From contig NZ_CP119546.1 of NCBI RefSeq assembly GCF_029277985.1, positions 1,674,001-1,738,000 of the forward strand: a DNA stretch of 64,000 nucleotides. Direction: 5' to 3'. The position numbers and the translations under genes are program-made. Within the stretch, counting starts at the first letter, position 1. Each line of letters opens with the position of its first letter. The notes beneath the pieces were generated by a model that did no database searches, was not told where the DNA came from, and saw nothing but the letters and a program-made list of their open reading frames with translations. The DNA is from Providencia stuartii (GTDB lineage Bacteria; Pseudomonadota; Gammaproteobacteria; Enterobacterales; Enterobacteriaceae). Positions 7,701-16,814 of this stretch are shown here, piece by piece.

Positions 7701-9800
7701 GAGCGCGGAGGAATGAAGCCGCTAACAGAAGTGCAAATCATTGCGGAACAAGCTCAACCTGTGACACTGGATAAAAATGGTGAAGGTGAAATCACATTAC
7801 CAATCCCTGATTTTAATGGGGAATTACGCGTGATGGCACAAGCTTGGAATGACAAAGATTTTGGTCATGCCGACAGTAAAGTTGTGGTTGCCGCACCATT
7901 GATTACACAAATGTCGATGCCACGTTTTATGGCTGGTGGTGATAAATCTTACTTTGCACTGGATCTGACTAACACAACTGATAATACACAAAATATCACG
8001 GTGACCTTTAAAGCCTCGGGTATGGTGAAATTAGATGGGGCGACCTCGAAAGAACTCTCTTTAGTGAAAGGCAAACGAACAACAGTTACCTTACCTGTTC
8101 GTGCTGATTACGGTTATGGGGAAGGTCAAGTGTCGATGACAATCAATGGTATTAACATCCCCGGCGAGTCATTGAAAGAATACAGTAATAGTTGGAAAGT
8201 CGGAGTACGTCCTGCTCAACCAGCAGAAACTCTTTCTTATGCGATTGCGATTGAGCCAGGTGAACAATGGACATTACCAACGGAAGAGTTGCGCGGTTTA
8301 TCACCGGATACGCTTGAAGGGCAGGTACTGTTGACGAGTCGTCCTCCACTGCAAATCGCACGTTATATTCGTGAGTTATTTGCATATCCATATGGCTGCC
8401 TTGAGCAGACGATCAGCGGACTATATCCTTCACTGTACTCCTCGCAAGCGGAATTAACGAAGCTGGGTGTGAAATCACAAACGGATGATGATCGTCGGAA
8501 AGCTATTGAAATCGGTATTCCGCACTTATTAAGCATGCAGCGTCCTGATGGAAGTTTCTCGTTGTGGGATCGGAATGGCCGCGAAGAGTATTGGCTGACG
8601 GCTTACGCAACAGATTTTTTAAATAGAGCTCATCAACGAGGCTATTCAGTACCTCAAGATGCGTTAGTGAATGCAAATAGCCGTTTGTTAAGCTACTTAC
8701 AAGATGGTAATCAAATCAATTATCCATATACCAATAATCTGGATGCATCGCGCTTTGCTGCACAAGCTTATGCAGGCTTGGTATTGGCCACACAGCAGAA
8801 AGCTCCTTTAGGAGCCTTGCGCCAATTGTACTCTAGGGCCAATGAATCCAATAGTGGGTTACCGCTAGTGCAGTTAGGGATCGCATTGAATCTCATGGGA
8901 GATAAGGCACGTGGTGACAGCGCCATTATCGATGGATTGAAAAAACAGCGTAGTCGTTACAGTTATGATGGTGACTATGGTTCAACGATCCGTGACGATG
9001 CAATGATAGTGGCTTTATTAAATGAACATCAATTAATGCCGAAATCGCGTGATCAAAAACTACAGATATTGTCCAATAACCTAGTTTCACAACAGTACTT
9101 CTCAACTCAAGAGAGTAATGCGTTGTATCTAGCGGGTCGTTATTATGTGAATGATTCCGAAACGCCATGGAAAGCGGTTATCAATGGTCAAGAGCCACCA
9201 ATGACATCGGACAAACCGGTCAATGAGTTCTTGAGCAAACAACAGCTACAAACAGGCTACAGCATTGAAAATGCGGGTACCAATACATTGTATAGCCGTT
9301 TGAATGTGGTGGGATACCCGATGTATACACCAACGCCGAGTTCCAATGTATTAAGTGTGAAACGTACCTATTTAGATTTACAAGGCCAACCAATTACACT
9401 TGACCGTTTAAGATCGGGCGAAATGGTAGTTGTGAAGTTGGAAGTGAACGCTTCACAGATGGTTCCTGATGCATTAGTCGTTGATTTATTGCCAGCAGGT
9501 TTAGAGCTAGAAAACCAAAATTTGGCAAACAGCAGTGCAAATCTCAGCGAAACAGCGCCAAACTTACAAGAAGTGATCGATGATATGCAGCAAGCACAAA
9601 TCAGTCATATGGAATATCGTGACGACCGTTTTGTCGCTGCCGTTGAGGTACAGCAGTATAAACCAACCACTTTAGTGTATTTAGCTAGAGCGGTGACGCC
9701 GGGTGTATACAACATTCCTGTTCCACAGGTGGAATCCATGTATGTGCCTGAATGGCGAGCTGTCGGTAATGCTAGTGGTCAATTAGAAATCGTTCGTTAA
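4752..9800 (+). CDS. yfhM: Alpha-2-macroglobulin-like lipoprotein YfhM (ECAM)
   Basis: This 1682-residue periplasmic lipoprotein resembles eukaryotic alpha-2-macroglobulins, protease-trapping proteins thought to protect the cell wall layer. The signal peptide ends in lipobox LTGC (C33). Asp at +2 is the classic inner-membrane retention signal. The thioester motif C1216-L-E-Q1219 sits in YPYGCLEQ. The MG domains precede it, and the C-terminal part keeps SVPDALVVDLLPAGLELENQ-like sequence seen in E. coli YfhM (1653 residues). The pbpC gene follows directly, as in many bacteria, which links the trap to cell wall repair. A hairpin separates the two genes. Nothing is truncated. Confidence 0.96.
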   Translation: MNQHFSWASLAGLKTKKRYIAAALASVIALTGCDNTDDTSKKDTNIAAENKSTVENPTKTAPLATENKSATKLSKEEMIKRYAGKELTILDASELQLDGASAIVVTFSVPLEQNQDFSQFLNLVDVKSGKLDGAWELSDNQMELRFRHIPPSRELNLTVNTGIKAVNERTITQPFEKKLQTAQIIPTVGFASKGSLLPSKVAQGLPVIALNVDKVDVNFFRIDEKQLPQFLAMWQYRSNYEYWYSEEFLNKTELAYTGRFDLNPTKNTRETVLLPLKEIKELQQDGVYLAIMQKAGSYSYQFPATVFTLSDIGVSLHSYQDQVDVFTQSLAKGSALKGVELRILDEKGQLVNKATTDGDGHAKLDKLAGGKLLLATLDGQTSMIDLTQPALDLSEFDISGPVGYAKQFFVFGPRDLYRPGELLLVNGLLRDGDGQPIKAQPVKVDVLKTDGQVVRSFVWQPEQDHNGLYQYQYEIPKSAETGGWSLRFDLGDGSPLRYYKFNVEDFIPERMALEMSAQEKPILNNEPVEFDIQGRYLYGAPAAGNELQGQIFIRPDREAVAKLPGFEFGFENEEGLQRKLDEFDLTLNDSGETVIAVPQSNWESLRSPIKVIAQASLLEAGGRPVTRRAEQAVWPAKAMVGIRPLFNKKEIYDYRTDRYTQRYNVDENSLAEFELVFADAAGNKLAAENLTARLVYERRDYFWSWSESGGWTSNYDQKDLMMANENIKIEKDGTAKVSFPVDWGSFRLEVINEDNKLVSSLQFWAGYSWQDNAGGNGAIRPDQVKLSLNKPAYLPGEKAKVRVESPKAGKGYILLESSSGPLWWQEIDVPEKGMEIEVPVNKEWARHDLYITAVVVRPGDDSKEATVKRAIGVLHLPLADENRKIGLSLTAPTKMRPNQDLTVKVKATAQDGKPLPEKVNVLLSAVDTGVLNITDFKTPNPYEAFFGRKRYGVDQYDVYGHLIEGQGKLANLRFGGDSEEAALERGGMKPLTEVQIIAEQAQPVTLDKNGEGEITLPIPDFNGELRVMAQAWNDKDFGHADSKVVVAAPLITQMSMPRFMAGGDKSYFALDLTNTTDNTQNITVTFKASGMVKLDGATSKELSLVKGKRTTVTLPVRADYGYGEGQVSMTINGINIPGESLKEYSNSWKVGVRPAQPAETLSYAIAIEPGEQWTLPTEELRGLSPDTLEGQVLLTSRPPLQIARYIRELFAYPYGCLEQTISGLYPSLYSSQAELTKLGVKSQTDDDRRKAIEIGIPHLLSMQRPDGSFSLWDRNGREEYWLTAYATDFLNRAHQRGYSVPQDALVNANSRLLSYLQDGNQINYPYTNNLDASRFAAQAYAGLVLATQQKAPLGALRQLYSRANESNSGLPLVQLGIALNLMGDKARGDSAIIDGLKKQRSRYSYDGDYGSTIRDDAMIVALLNEHQLMPKSRDQKLQILSNNLVSQQYFSTQESNALYLAGRYYVNDSETPWKAVINGQEPPMTSDKPVNEFLSKQQLQTGYSIENAGTNTLYSRLNVVGYPMYTPTPSSNVLSVKRTYLDLQGQPITLDRLRSGEMVVVKLEVNASQMVPDALVVDLLPAGLELENQNLANSSANLSETAPNLQEVIDDMQQAQISHMEYRDDRFVAAVEVQQYKPTTLVYLARAVTPGVYNIPVPQVESMYVPEWRAVGNASGQLEIVR

Positions 9801-9809
9801 TCTTTGCTA

Positions 9810-9855
9810 AGCCCTTATACTGTGCAGTGCTAGTCGTATAAGGGCTATTTCTTTG
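9810..9855 (+). terminator. Hairpin between yfhM and pbpC
   Basis: AGCCCTTATAC (9810-9820) pairs perfectly with GTATAAGGGCT (9836-9846), followed by ATTTCTTT. The T-run is imperfect, so some readthrough into pbpC, 14 bases further on, is plausible. Confidence 0.65.
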
Positions 9856-9869
9856 CGGTAGATCCATTT

Positions 9870-12191
9870 ATGAAAAAAGGGTTACGACGCACTGGGATGA
9901 CATTGATCGTCTTGGTGATTTTTTTGCCTCTGCTATTTTTATTGCTTGATAGGTTATGGCCATTACCCATCAAGCAAATTGAAATGGCACGTACCGTAGT
10001 GGCCGAAGATAGCACACCACTTTGGCGTTTTGCTGACAGAGAAGGCATTTGGCGCTATCCCGTAAAATTAGATGAAGTATCACCTGAATTTATTGAAGCA
10101 CTCCTCACCTATGAAGATCGCCATTTTTATCAACATCCGGGCATTAACCCTTTTTCGTTGCTGAGGGCATTGTGGCAGGATGTGAGTTCAGGGCGTATCG
10201 TATCAGGGGGAAGTACGATTTCTATGCAGGTTGCTCGGTTAATTGACCCTCATGACCGAACAATAACAGGTAAACTCAAACAACTCTGGCGTACCGCACA
10301 GCTTGAATACCATTATTCAAAAGATGAAATCTTGGAAATGTACCTGAATCGAGCCCCTTACGGGGGAACTATTGAAGGAATTGGTGCTGCAAGTTGGGTG
10401 TATTTAAATAAATCGCCAGATAAACTGACGTCAGGTGAGGCGGCACTCTTTGCGGTATTGCCACAAGCGCCAAGCAGACTGAGACCTGACCGTTATCCCC
10501 AAAGAGCGCAAGCTGCACGCGATAAAGTCCTTGATAGGCTCGCTGAATATCAGGTTTGGTCGGCAGATAAAGTTGCTGATATTAAACAGGAACAAATCTG
10601 GTTAGCTCCGCGTAAAAATCCTCATTTAGCGCCTTTATTAGCGCGTCGCGTCGTCAAAGATGTTCAAGATTCAATTATTGAAACCACAATTGATGCAGGG
10701 TTACAGCGTCAGTTAGAGGATATGGCGATTAATTGGAAAAACCAGCTGCCTAAGCAAACTTCATTAGGATTATTGGTTGTTGATCATACTGATATGAGTG
10801 TGAAAGCTTATCTTGGGTCAATTGATTTTACAGATAATAGCCGTTTTGGTCATGTTGATATGATCACGGCTTGGCGTTCGCCGGGGTCGACACTTAAACC
10901 CTTTTTATATGCACTCGCAATGGATGATGGATTGATCCATGCCGAATCACTGTTACAAGATGTACCACGTCGTTTTGATGATTATCGACCAGGTAATTTT
11001 GACAGTGGTTTTAATGGTCCTGTGAGCGTCAGTGATGCATTAGTGCGTTCACTGAATTTGCCGGTAGTGCAAGTACTTGATGCTTATGGGAGTAAACGTT
11101 TTACGGCCAAGTTACGTAATGTTGGGACAGAATTACGTTTTCCTTTAGCAAGTGAACCCAATTTATCACTCATTTTAGGTGGAACGGCTGCACGTATGGA
11201 TGAGCTAGTAGCAGCTTACAGCGCTTTTGCTCGCCAAGGAAAAGTTTCACCACTGCGCTATCGACCCAGTGAAGTGATACGCGATCGCCAGCTTATCTCA
11301 CCGGGAGCTGCGTGGATTGTGCGACGTATTATGGGGGGAGAGGCGCGCCCTGTGCCAGACAGTAGTTTAAGCGCACAAGTGAATTTAGCATGGAAAACCG
11401 GCACCAGTTATGGCTATCGTGATGCATGGGCGATAGGGGTCAATCCGCGTTATACCATTGGTGTATGGGTTGGGCGGCCAGATGGTACACCTGTTGCAGG
11501 GCAATTTGGCTACGCAACGGCTATTCCGATAATGAATCAGGTGAATAATTTATTGTTAGCTCGTTTATATCAATCAACCCAATCGATACCGAAGGATACT
11601 AAGCCCGCAAGCGTTAGCCAAGCGGTGATTTGTTGGCCGAGTGGCACCGCGTTGCCAAAAGAGGATAGCAATTGCCGGCAACGTCGCTTAAGTTGGATTT
11701 TGGACAAGACGATCCCACCAACACTCATTGCGAAAGGACAGGAGTCATTATTAGGGCTACGCCAGAAAATATGGGTCAATACTCAAGGTTTACAGGTTGC
11801 GCCAGATTGCCCTAACGCAATAGAAAAAGAGATCTATTTGTGGCCGATTACATTAGAGTCATGGCTACCGTCGGGTGAGAAACGTGCTAACCGGTTACCT
11901 CGTATTGATCCCCAATGTCCACCAATGAGGAGTGAAATGCCGCCACTGTTGATTTCGGGCGTGCGTGAAGGTGAAATTCTACAGCGGTTACCAGGTAAAA
12001 GTAGTTTAGATGTACGCTTAGTGACGCAAGGTGGGCAAGGACAACAATGGTGGTTTTTAAATGGCGAGCAAATAAAAGAAACAGGACACAATGGCAGCGT
12101 TTTACTGACTTTTGATAAATCAGGAAACTACCAAATTTCTGTTTTAGACATGGGGGGACAAGTGACCTCAGTCAGTTTTAAAGTGAAGTAA
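9870..12191 (+). CDS. pbpC: Penicillin-binding protein 1C
   Basis: This 773-residue class A penicillin-binding protein makes peptidoglycan strands and has a transpeptidase domain. It has one N-terminal membrane anchor (about 10-28, LIVLVIFLPLLFLLL). The glycosyltransferase domain shows EDRHFYQHPG and GGSTISMQVARL. The transpeptidase domain shows the SxxK motif in SPGSTLKPF, SLN, and KTGTS. The end is a BiPBP_C-type domain. The length matches E. coli PbpC (770). It is paired with yfhM, whose product is proposed to guard the wall when PBP1C acts in repair. Confidence 0.96.
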   Translation: MKKGLRRTGMTLIVLVIFLPLLFLLLDRLWPLPIKQIEMARTVVAEDSTPLWRFADREGIWRYPVKLDEVSPEFIEALLTYEDRHFYQHPGINPFSLLRALWQDVSSGRIVSGGSTISMQVARLIDPHDRTITGKLKQLWRTAQLEYHYSKDEILEMYLNRAPYGGTIEGIGAASWVYLNKSPDKLTSGEAALFAVLPQAPSRLRPDRYPQRAQAARDKVLDRLAEYQVWSADKVADIKQEQIWLAPRKNPHLAPLLARRVVKDVQDSIIETTIDAGLQRQLEDMAINWKNQLPKQTSLGLLVVDHTDMSVKAYLGSIDFTDNSRFGHVDMITAWRSPGSTLKPFLYALAMDDGLIHAESLLQDVPRRFDDYRPGNFDSGFNGPVSVSDALVRSLNLPVVQVLDAYGSKRFTAKLRNVGTELRFPLASEPNLSLILGGTAARMDELVAAYSAFARQGKVSPLRYRPSEVIRDRQLISPGAAWIVRRIMGGEARPVPDSSLSAQVNLAWKTGTSYGYRDAWAIGVNPRYTIGVWVGRPDGTPVAGQFGYATAIPIMNQVNNLLLARLYQSTQSIPKDTKPASVSQAVICWPSGTALPKEDSNCRQRRLSWILDKTIPPTLIAKGQESLLGLRQKIWVNTQGLQVAPDCPNAIEKEIYLWPITLESWLPSGEKRANRLPRIDPQCPPMRSEMPPLLISGVREGEILQRLPGKSSLDVRLVTQGGQGQQWWFLNGEQIKETGHNGSVLLTFDKSGNYQISVLDMGGQVTSVSFKVK

Positions 12192-12435
12192 CGAATAAAA
12201 AGTGTGACTTAGTCAAAAAAATAGTCTTTTTTGCTATAAAAAGTTTAACAAAATGTTGATGTAACTGTAGGAAATTGTAATCGTAGCCCCTATAATCAAC
12301 GCCTTGTTTCTGTTACTGGGTAGCAGAAGATTAACACTATAAAAAACAACAACTGACACATACTTTTCGTTTTTGAATTACTTGAAAAAGTTAAGAACGC
12401 TGGGTAAAAGTCACGATATCGCTAAGAGGTTATTT

Positions 12436-12861
12436 ATGACGGTTCAACGTACATTTTCTATTATTAAACCAAACGCAGTAAAGAAAAATGCTATTGGTGC
12501 AATCTATCATCGTTTTGAAAGCGCTGGTTTTTCAATCGTTGCCGCCAAAATGCTGCATTTGACTCGTGAGCAAGCTGAAGGTTTCTACGCAGAGCACAAA
12601 GGTCGTCCTTTCTTTGAAGGTCTGGTTGAATTCATGACTTCAGGTCCAATTATGCTGCAAGTTCTGGAAGGTGAAAATGCGGTTCAGCGTCACCGTGACC
12701 TGATGGGTGCAACTAACCCAGATAACGCATTAGCAGGAACGTTACGTGCTGACTATGCGGATAGCTTCACTGAAAACGCAGTTCATGGTTCTGACTCTGT
12801 TGAGTCGGCAAATCGTGAAATCGCGTATTTCTTTACTGAAGATGAAATCTGCCCTCGCTAA
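12436..12861 (+). CDS. ndk: Nucleoside diphosphate kinase
   Basis: This 141-residue cytosolic enzyme transfers the gamma phosphate from NTPs to NDPs through a phospho-histidine. The active-site H117 is in [11 protein letters not shown], and the nucleotide-binding signature [14 protein letters not shown] is intact. The start is ATG 12436 with AAGAGGT (12424-12430) five bases upstream. An upstream in-frame TTG at 12373 would add an unrelated N-terminus and lacks support. The 244-base upstream region contains TATAAT at 12291-12296 as a possible -10 element. A strong terminator follows. Confidence 0.98.
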   Translation: MTVQRTFSIIKPNAVKKNAIGAIYHRFESAGFSIVAAKMLHLTREQAEGFYAEHKGRPFFEGLVEFMTSGPIMLQVLEGENAVQRHRDLMGATNPDNALAGTLRADYADSFTENAVHGSDSVESANREIAYFFTEDEICPR

Positions 12862-12912
12862 TTAACAAACTAATGCATTAGCATTATTCTAATAAAGTTT
12901 GTACAATGCGAC

Positions 12913-12950
12913 GCCCTGTTAATATAATTGTTAACAGGGCTTATTTTATT
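12913..12950 (+). terminator. Terminator after ndk
   Basis: GCCCTGTTAA (12913-12922) pairs with TTAACAGGGC (12931-12940), followed by TTATTTTATT. Confidence 0.85.
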
Positions 12951-13010
12951 ATGAACGTTGTGCTATTCACATAGCACTCGCCGAAAGTGTAACAACGAGG
13001 CAACTTAAAC

Positions 13011-14192
13011 ATGTCCGATATGACAACAAGTGCACAATGTGCAACTTCCTCCGCTATTTCTGTCACACCAGAAAAAAACACACAAAAAATTAATCTCCTC
13101 GATTTGAATCGTAAACAAATGCGTGATTTTTTTGCGCAAATGGGTGAAAAACCATTCCGTGCCGATCAAGTCATGAAATGGATATATCACTACTGTTATG
13201 ACGATTTCGATCAAATGACAGATATAAACAAAGCATTGAGAGCGAAACTCAAGGAAGTCGCTGAAATTCGTGCTCCTGAAGTCGCTGAAGAACAGCGTTC
13301 AGCTGATGGTACGATAAAATGGGCGATAACAGTAGGTGACCAGCAAGTTGAAACGGTTTATATTCCAGAAGATGACCGCGCAACATTATGTGTCTCTTCA
13401 CAAGTGGGTTGTGCGTTAGAATGTAAATTCTGTTCTACAGCGCAGCAAGGATTTAACCGTAACTTACGTGTTTCTGAAATTATCGGGCAAGTTTGGCGTG
13501 CGGCAAAAATAATCGGTTCATTAAAATCCAGCGGACGCCGTCCTATTACTAACGTCGTCATGATGGGAATGGGGGAACCGTTATTAAATCTGAATAACGT
13601 CGTCCCAGCGATGGAAATCATGATGGATGATTTCGGCTTTGGTTTATCGAAGCGGCGTGTCACCTTATCGACTTCTGGGGTTGTACCAGCACTCGATAAG
13701 TTAGGTGATATGATTGATGTGGCGTTAGCGATTTCATTACATGCTCCGACGGATGATATCCGTGATGACATTGTACCGATTAATAAAAAGTACAATATTG
13801 AAACCTTCCTTAGCAGCGTAAGACGTTATTTGTCTAAATCAAATGCGAATGGTGGTCGTGTCACGGTGGAATATGTGATGCTGGATCATGTCAATGACAG
13901 TATTGAACAAGCGCATCAATTAGCGGAATGTTTAAAAGATACGCCAAGTAAAATTAACTTGATCCCTTGGAATCCGTTCCCAGGCGCACCTTATGGTCGT
14001 AGTTCGAACAGCCGTATCGATCGTTTTTCAAAAGTGTTGATGGAATATGGCTTTACGACGATAGTGCGTAAAACTCGTGGTGACGATATTGATGCCGCTT
14101 GTGGTCAGCTGGCGGGAGAGGTCATTGACCGTACTAAACGGACATTGAAAAAGCGCATGGCTGGGGAACCTATCAAGGTCAAAGCAGTCTGA
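13011..14192 (+). CDS. rlmN: Dual-specificity 23S rRNA / tRNA (adenine-C2) methyltransferase
   Basis: This 393-residue radical SAM enzyme methylates C2 of A2503 in 23S rRNA and A37 in some tRNAs. The cluster-binding cysteines are C134, C138 and C141 (CALECKFC). The methyl-carrying catalytic cysteine lies in [14 protein letters not shown] near residue 364, and C127 precedes the cluster motif. The SAM-side motif MGMGEPLLN is present. It is slightly longer at the N-terminus than E. coli RlmN (384). A start at Met4 is equally possible. It stands between ndk and rodZ as in E. coli. Confidence 0.97.
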   Translation: MSDMTTSAQCATSSAISVTPEKNTQKINLLDLNRKQMRDFFAQMGEKPFRADQVMKWIYHYCYDDFDQMTDINKALRAKLKEVAEIRAPEVAEEQRSADGTIKWAITVGDQQVETVYIPEDDRATLCVSSQVGCALECKFCSTAQQGFNRNLRVSEIIGQVWRAAKIIGSLKSSGRRPITNVVMMGMGEPLLNLNNVVPAMEIMMDDFGFGLSKRRVTLSTSGVVPALDKLGDMIDVALAISLHAPTDDIRDDIVPINKKYNIETFLSSVRRYLSKSNANGGRVTVEYVMLDHVNDSIEQAHQLAECLKDTPSKINLIPWNPFPGAPYGRSSNSRIDRFSKVLMEYGFTTIVRKTRGDDIDAACGQLAGEVIDRTKRTLKKRMAGEPIKVKAV

Positions 14193-14261
14193 GTTATAGA
14201 TAATATCTAAATATTTGGTCTAATTATCATTTAGGTCATTTATGGATAGGCAAAATGACCC

Positions 14262-14291
14262 TCATCACCTACAATGATTTGTAGGTGATGA
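14262..14291. repeat. Perfect 13-bp inverted repeat between rlmN and rodZ
   Basis: TCATCACCTACAA (14262-14274) and TTGTAGGTGATGA (14279-14291) form a perfect stem with a TGAT loop. No T-run follows on the plus strand (ATTAATAAAA), so it is not a typical terminator. It lies 70 bases after rlmN and about 90 before rodZ. Confidence 0.9.
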
Positions 14292-14383
14292 TATTAATAA
14301 AATTGTCACGTTAGGATTATTACGAGTAAAGCTAAGGAAAATAGCTTTATATTTCATTCACTCGAACACAGTGTTGCTAGCAA

Positions 14384-15325
14384 ATGACTATCGATAACAA
14401 TACCGAACAAACTCCAATTACAGTAGGAAAACTACTCTCTCAAGCGCGTGAGCGAATGGGATTAACGCAAGAATCGGTCGCGGAGCGTCTGTGTCTTAAA
14501 GTTAGTACGGTAAGAGAAATCGATGAAGATGTAAAACCTGCTGGTGTCGAACCCACCTTTTTACGTGGTTATATGCGTTTATACGCACGTATGGTGAATG
14601 TGCCAGAAAGTGAATTAAATGCGCTACTTAGAAATGATGAGCCGATTGCAACATCAACGGTTTCATCTATGCAAAGTTACTCATTAGGTAAAAAACGTAA
14701 GAAGCGTGAAGGTTGGTTGATGAAGCTAACTTGGTTAATTGTCATTGTATTAATTGCAATGGTCGGCGTTTGGTGGTGGCAAGATCACCAAAAACAACAA
14801 AGTGAATTTGTCACAATGGCTAATCAAAATGATTTGCTATTATCCCAACAAAATAGCAGTGAAAATCAAGTGGAAGTGACGAGTAATGCCACGGAAACGC
14901 CTCCTGCAACAGAGACGCCAACGAATTCTGCGGTCGATCTCACCTCAATTCAGCCAAACGATAATCAAACAACCGAATCACAACCGGTTAAAACTGTGCC
15001 ACTGCCAAATTCACCAAGTGCAACAGTGAACATTGATCGTACCCAATCAATTGAAGAACCTGCAACGGCACCTGTCGTTCAAGATGCACTCGCGATGAGT
15101 TTTAAAGGCTCATGTTGGTTGGAGGTTCGCGATGCGAATAATAAAGTCTTATATAGTGGTATCAAGAACAATGGTGATACCTTGGATTTACAAGGCAAAT
15201 TGCCTTACCGCTTAAATATTGGTGCTCCCGCAAACGTTGATATCAAATTCAATGGCAATGCGGTTGACTTAAGCCGTTTTATTAAAGCGAATCGTTCTGC
15301 TAAGTTAAAAATACCAGAAGCATAA
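14384..15325 (+). CDS. rodZ: Cytoskeletal protein RodZ
   Basis: This 313-residue inner-membrane protein links MreB filaments to the elongasome and helps keep rod shape. The cytoplasmic N-terminus has a RodZ helix-turn-helix domain (about 12-75: GKLLSQARERMGLTQESVAE). A single membrane helix (about 111-132, WLMKLTWLIVIVLIAMVGVW) is preceded by a basic stretch KKRKKREG. A Thr/Pro/Gln-rich linker follows, and the periplasmic DUF4115-type domain (about 235-313, CWLEVRDANNKVLYSG) ends the protein. The order rlmN-rodZ-ispG is conserved. A hairpin terminator follows. Confidence 0.95.
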   Translation: MTIDNNTEQTPITVGKLLSQARERMGLTQESVAERLCLKVSTVREIDEDVKPAGVEPTFLRGYMRLYARMVNVPESELNALLRNDEPIATSTVSSMQSYSLGKKRKKREGWLMKLTWLIVIVLIAMVGVWWWQDHQKQQSEFVTMANQNDLLLSQQNSSENQVEVTSNATETPPATETPTNSAVDLTSIQPNDNQTTESQPVKTVPLPNSPSATVNIDRTQSIEEPATAPVVQDALAMSFKGSCWLEVRDANNKVLYSGIKNNGDTLDLQGKLPYRLNIGAPANVDIKFNGNAVDLSRFIKANRSAKLKIPEA

Positions 15326-15342
15326 AGTCACAAATTAAGAAG

Positions 15343-15396
15343 ACGCAAACTGTATCCTAAAACTAGAATTGTGATAGTTTGCAGTTTGCGTTTTTG
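15343..15396 (+). terminator. Terminator-like hairpin after rodZ
   Basis: ACGCAAACTG (15343-15352) pairs with CAGTTTGCGT (15382-15391), followed by TTTTG. The loop is long (29 bases). It may reduce transcription into ispG. Confidence 0.65.
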
Positions 15397-15478
15397 TGTA
15401 TAGTGGTCATCGCAGCAATGATTATCCACTACACAACAGTGTTTAAGAGCACATGGATGTCCAGAGAGTAAAATTAAA

Positions 15479-16600
15479 ATGCATAATGAATCACCGATAA
15501 AAAGACGTAAATCCACCCGAATTTATGTAGGTAATGTGCCTATTGGCGATGGGGCACCTATCGCTGTCCAATCTATGACCAATACGCGCACGACGGATGT
15601 TGAAGCAACAGTGCGGCAAATCCAATCATTAGAGCGTGTAGGCGTGGATATCGTACGGGTATCTGTACCTACGATGGATGCAGCAGAAGCCTTTAAACTC
15701 ATTAAGCAGCGTGTGAATGTGCCATTGGTTGCTGATATTCACTTTGACTATCGTATCGCGATGAAAGTCGCGGAATATGGTGTTGACTGCCTACGAATTA
15801 ACCCAGGTAATATCGGTAGTGAAGAGCGTATTCGCCAAGTTGTGGATAGCGCTCGCTATCACAACATTCCTATCCGTATTGGGGTCAATGGCGGGTCACT
15901 GGAAAAAGATATTCAAGAAAAATACGGTGAGCCAACACCTGAAGCGCTAGTTGAATCAGCGATGCGACATGTCGATATCTTGGATAGATTGAATTTCGAT
16001 CAGTTCAAGGTCAGTGTTAAAGCATCGGATGTTTTTCTTGCCGTTGGCTCTTACCGTTTATTAGCACAAAAAATTGACCAACCACTGCACTTAGGTATTA
16101 CCGAAGCTGGTGGGGCACGCTCTGGTTCTGTTAAATCAGCAATTGGCCTTGGCATGTTGTTGGCTGAAGGTATTGGCGATACATTGCGTATTTCGTTAGC
16201 GGCGGATCCAATTGAAGAAGTTAAAGTTGGTTTCGATATTCTAAAATCATTACGGATTCGTTCTCGTGGCATCAACTTTATTGCTTGTCCAACGTGTTCT
16301 CGTCAAGAATTTGATGTGATTGGCACAGTCAATGCCCTAGAGCAACGTCTTGAAGATATCATCACCCCAATGGATGTATCCATTATTGGTTGTGTCGTCA
16401 ATGGTCCCGGTGAAGCTGAGGTTTCCACCTTAGGGGTGGCTGGTGCGAAAACCAAAAGTGGCTTCTATGAAGATGGTGTTCGTCAAAAAGAGCGTTTTGA
16501 TAATGACAATATTATTGATCAGCTAGAGGCGAAAATTCGAGCAAAAGCAGCCATGCTTGATGAAAATAACCGCATACAGATAAACCAAATAGAAAAATGA
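15479..16600 (+). CDS. ispG: HMBPP synthase (flavodoxin-dependent)
   Basis: This 373-residue [4Fe-4S] enzyme converts MEcPP to HMBPP in the non-mevalonate isoprenoid pathway. The numbering equals E. coli IspG: cluster ligands C270 and C273 (ACPTCSR), C305 ([11 protein letters not shown]) and E312. The N-terminal TIM barrel carries [19 protein letters not shown]. The protein is highly conserved from end to end. It lies between rodZ and hisS as in E. coli, and a terminator follows the stop. Confidence 0.98.
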   Translation: MHNESPIKRRKSTRIYVGNVPIGDGAPIAVQSMTNTRTTDVEATVRQIQSLERVGVDIVRVSVPTMDAAEAFKLIKQRVNVPLVADIHFDYRIAMKVAEYGVDCLRINPGNIGSEERIRQVVDSARYHNIPIRIGVNGGSLEKDIQEKYGEPTPEALVESAMRHVDILDRLNFDQFKVSVKASDVFLAVGSYRLLAQKIDQPLHLGITEAGGARSGSVKSAIGLGMLLAEGIGDTLRISLAADPIEEVKVGFDILKSLRIRSRGINFIACPTCSRQEFDVIGTVNALEQRLEDIITPMDVSIIGCVVNGPGEAEVSTLGVAGAKTKSGFYEDGVRQKERFDNDNIIDQLEAKIRAKAAMLDENNRIQINQIEK

Positions 16601-16609
16601 TTGTCAAAT

Positions 16610-16640
16610 AACTGGCTCTAATGGGCCAGTTTTTGTTTTT
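16610..16640 (+). terminator. Terminator after ispG
   Basis: AACTGGC (16610-16616) pairs with GCCAGTT (16625-16631), followed by TTTTGTTTTT, 10 bases after the ispG stop. Confidence 0.85.
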
Positions 16641-16749
16641 ATGGTATTTTGGCGAGCACTCAACGGCACTATTTTGAGTAAAAAGGACAGGGGCAACCCT
16701 AAAAAGAGCAGAATATTCCCGATTGAAGAGGAATATTATGGTTTGTTGA

Positions 16750-16779
16750 TTGAACCTAATGACATTTCGCTTTTATAAT
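16750..16779 (+). promoter_or_regulatory. Candidate hisS promoter
   Basis: TTGAAC (16750-16755) and TATAAT (16774-16779) are separated by 18 bases and lie 35 bases before the hisS start. An inverted repeat AATATTCC / GGAATATT (16712-16719, 16730-16737) lies just upstream and could be a regulatory site. Confidence 0.5.
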
Positions 16780-16814
16780 CGAGGCTATTCGATTCCGAAA
16801 AATAGAGACATAAC

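Noticed and set aside
12373..12435. N-terminal extension of Ndk from TTG
   Set aside because: Non-family residues and a strong SD directly before ATG 12436.
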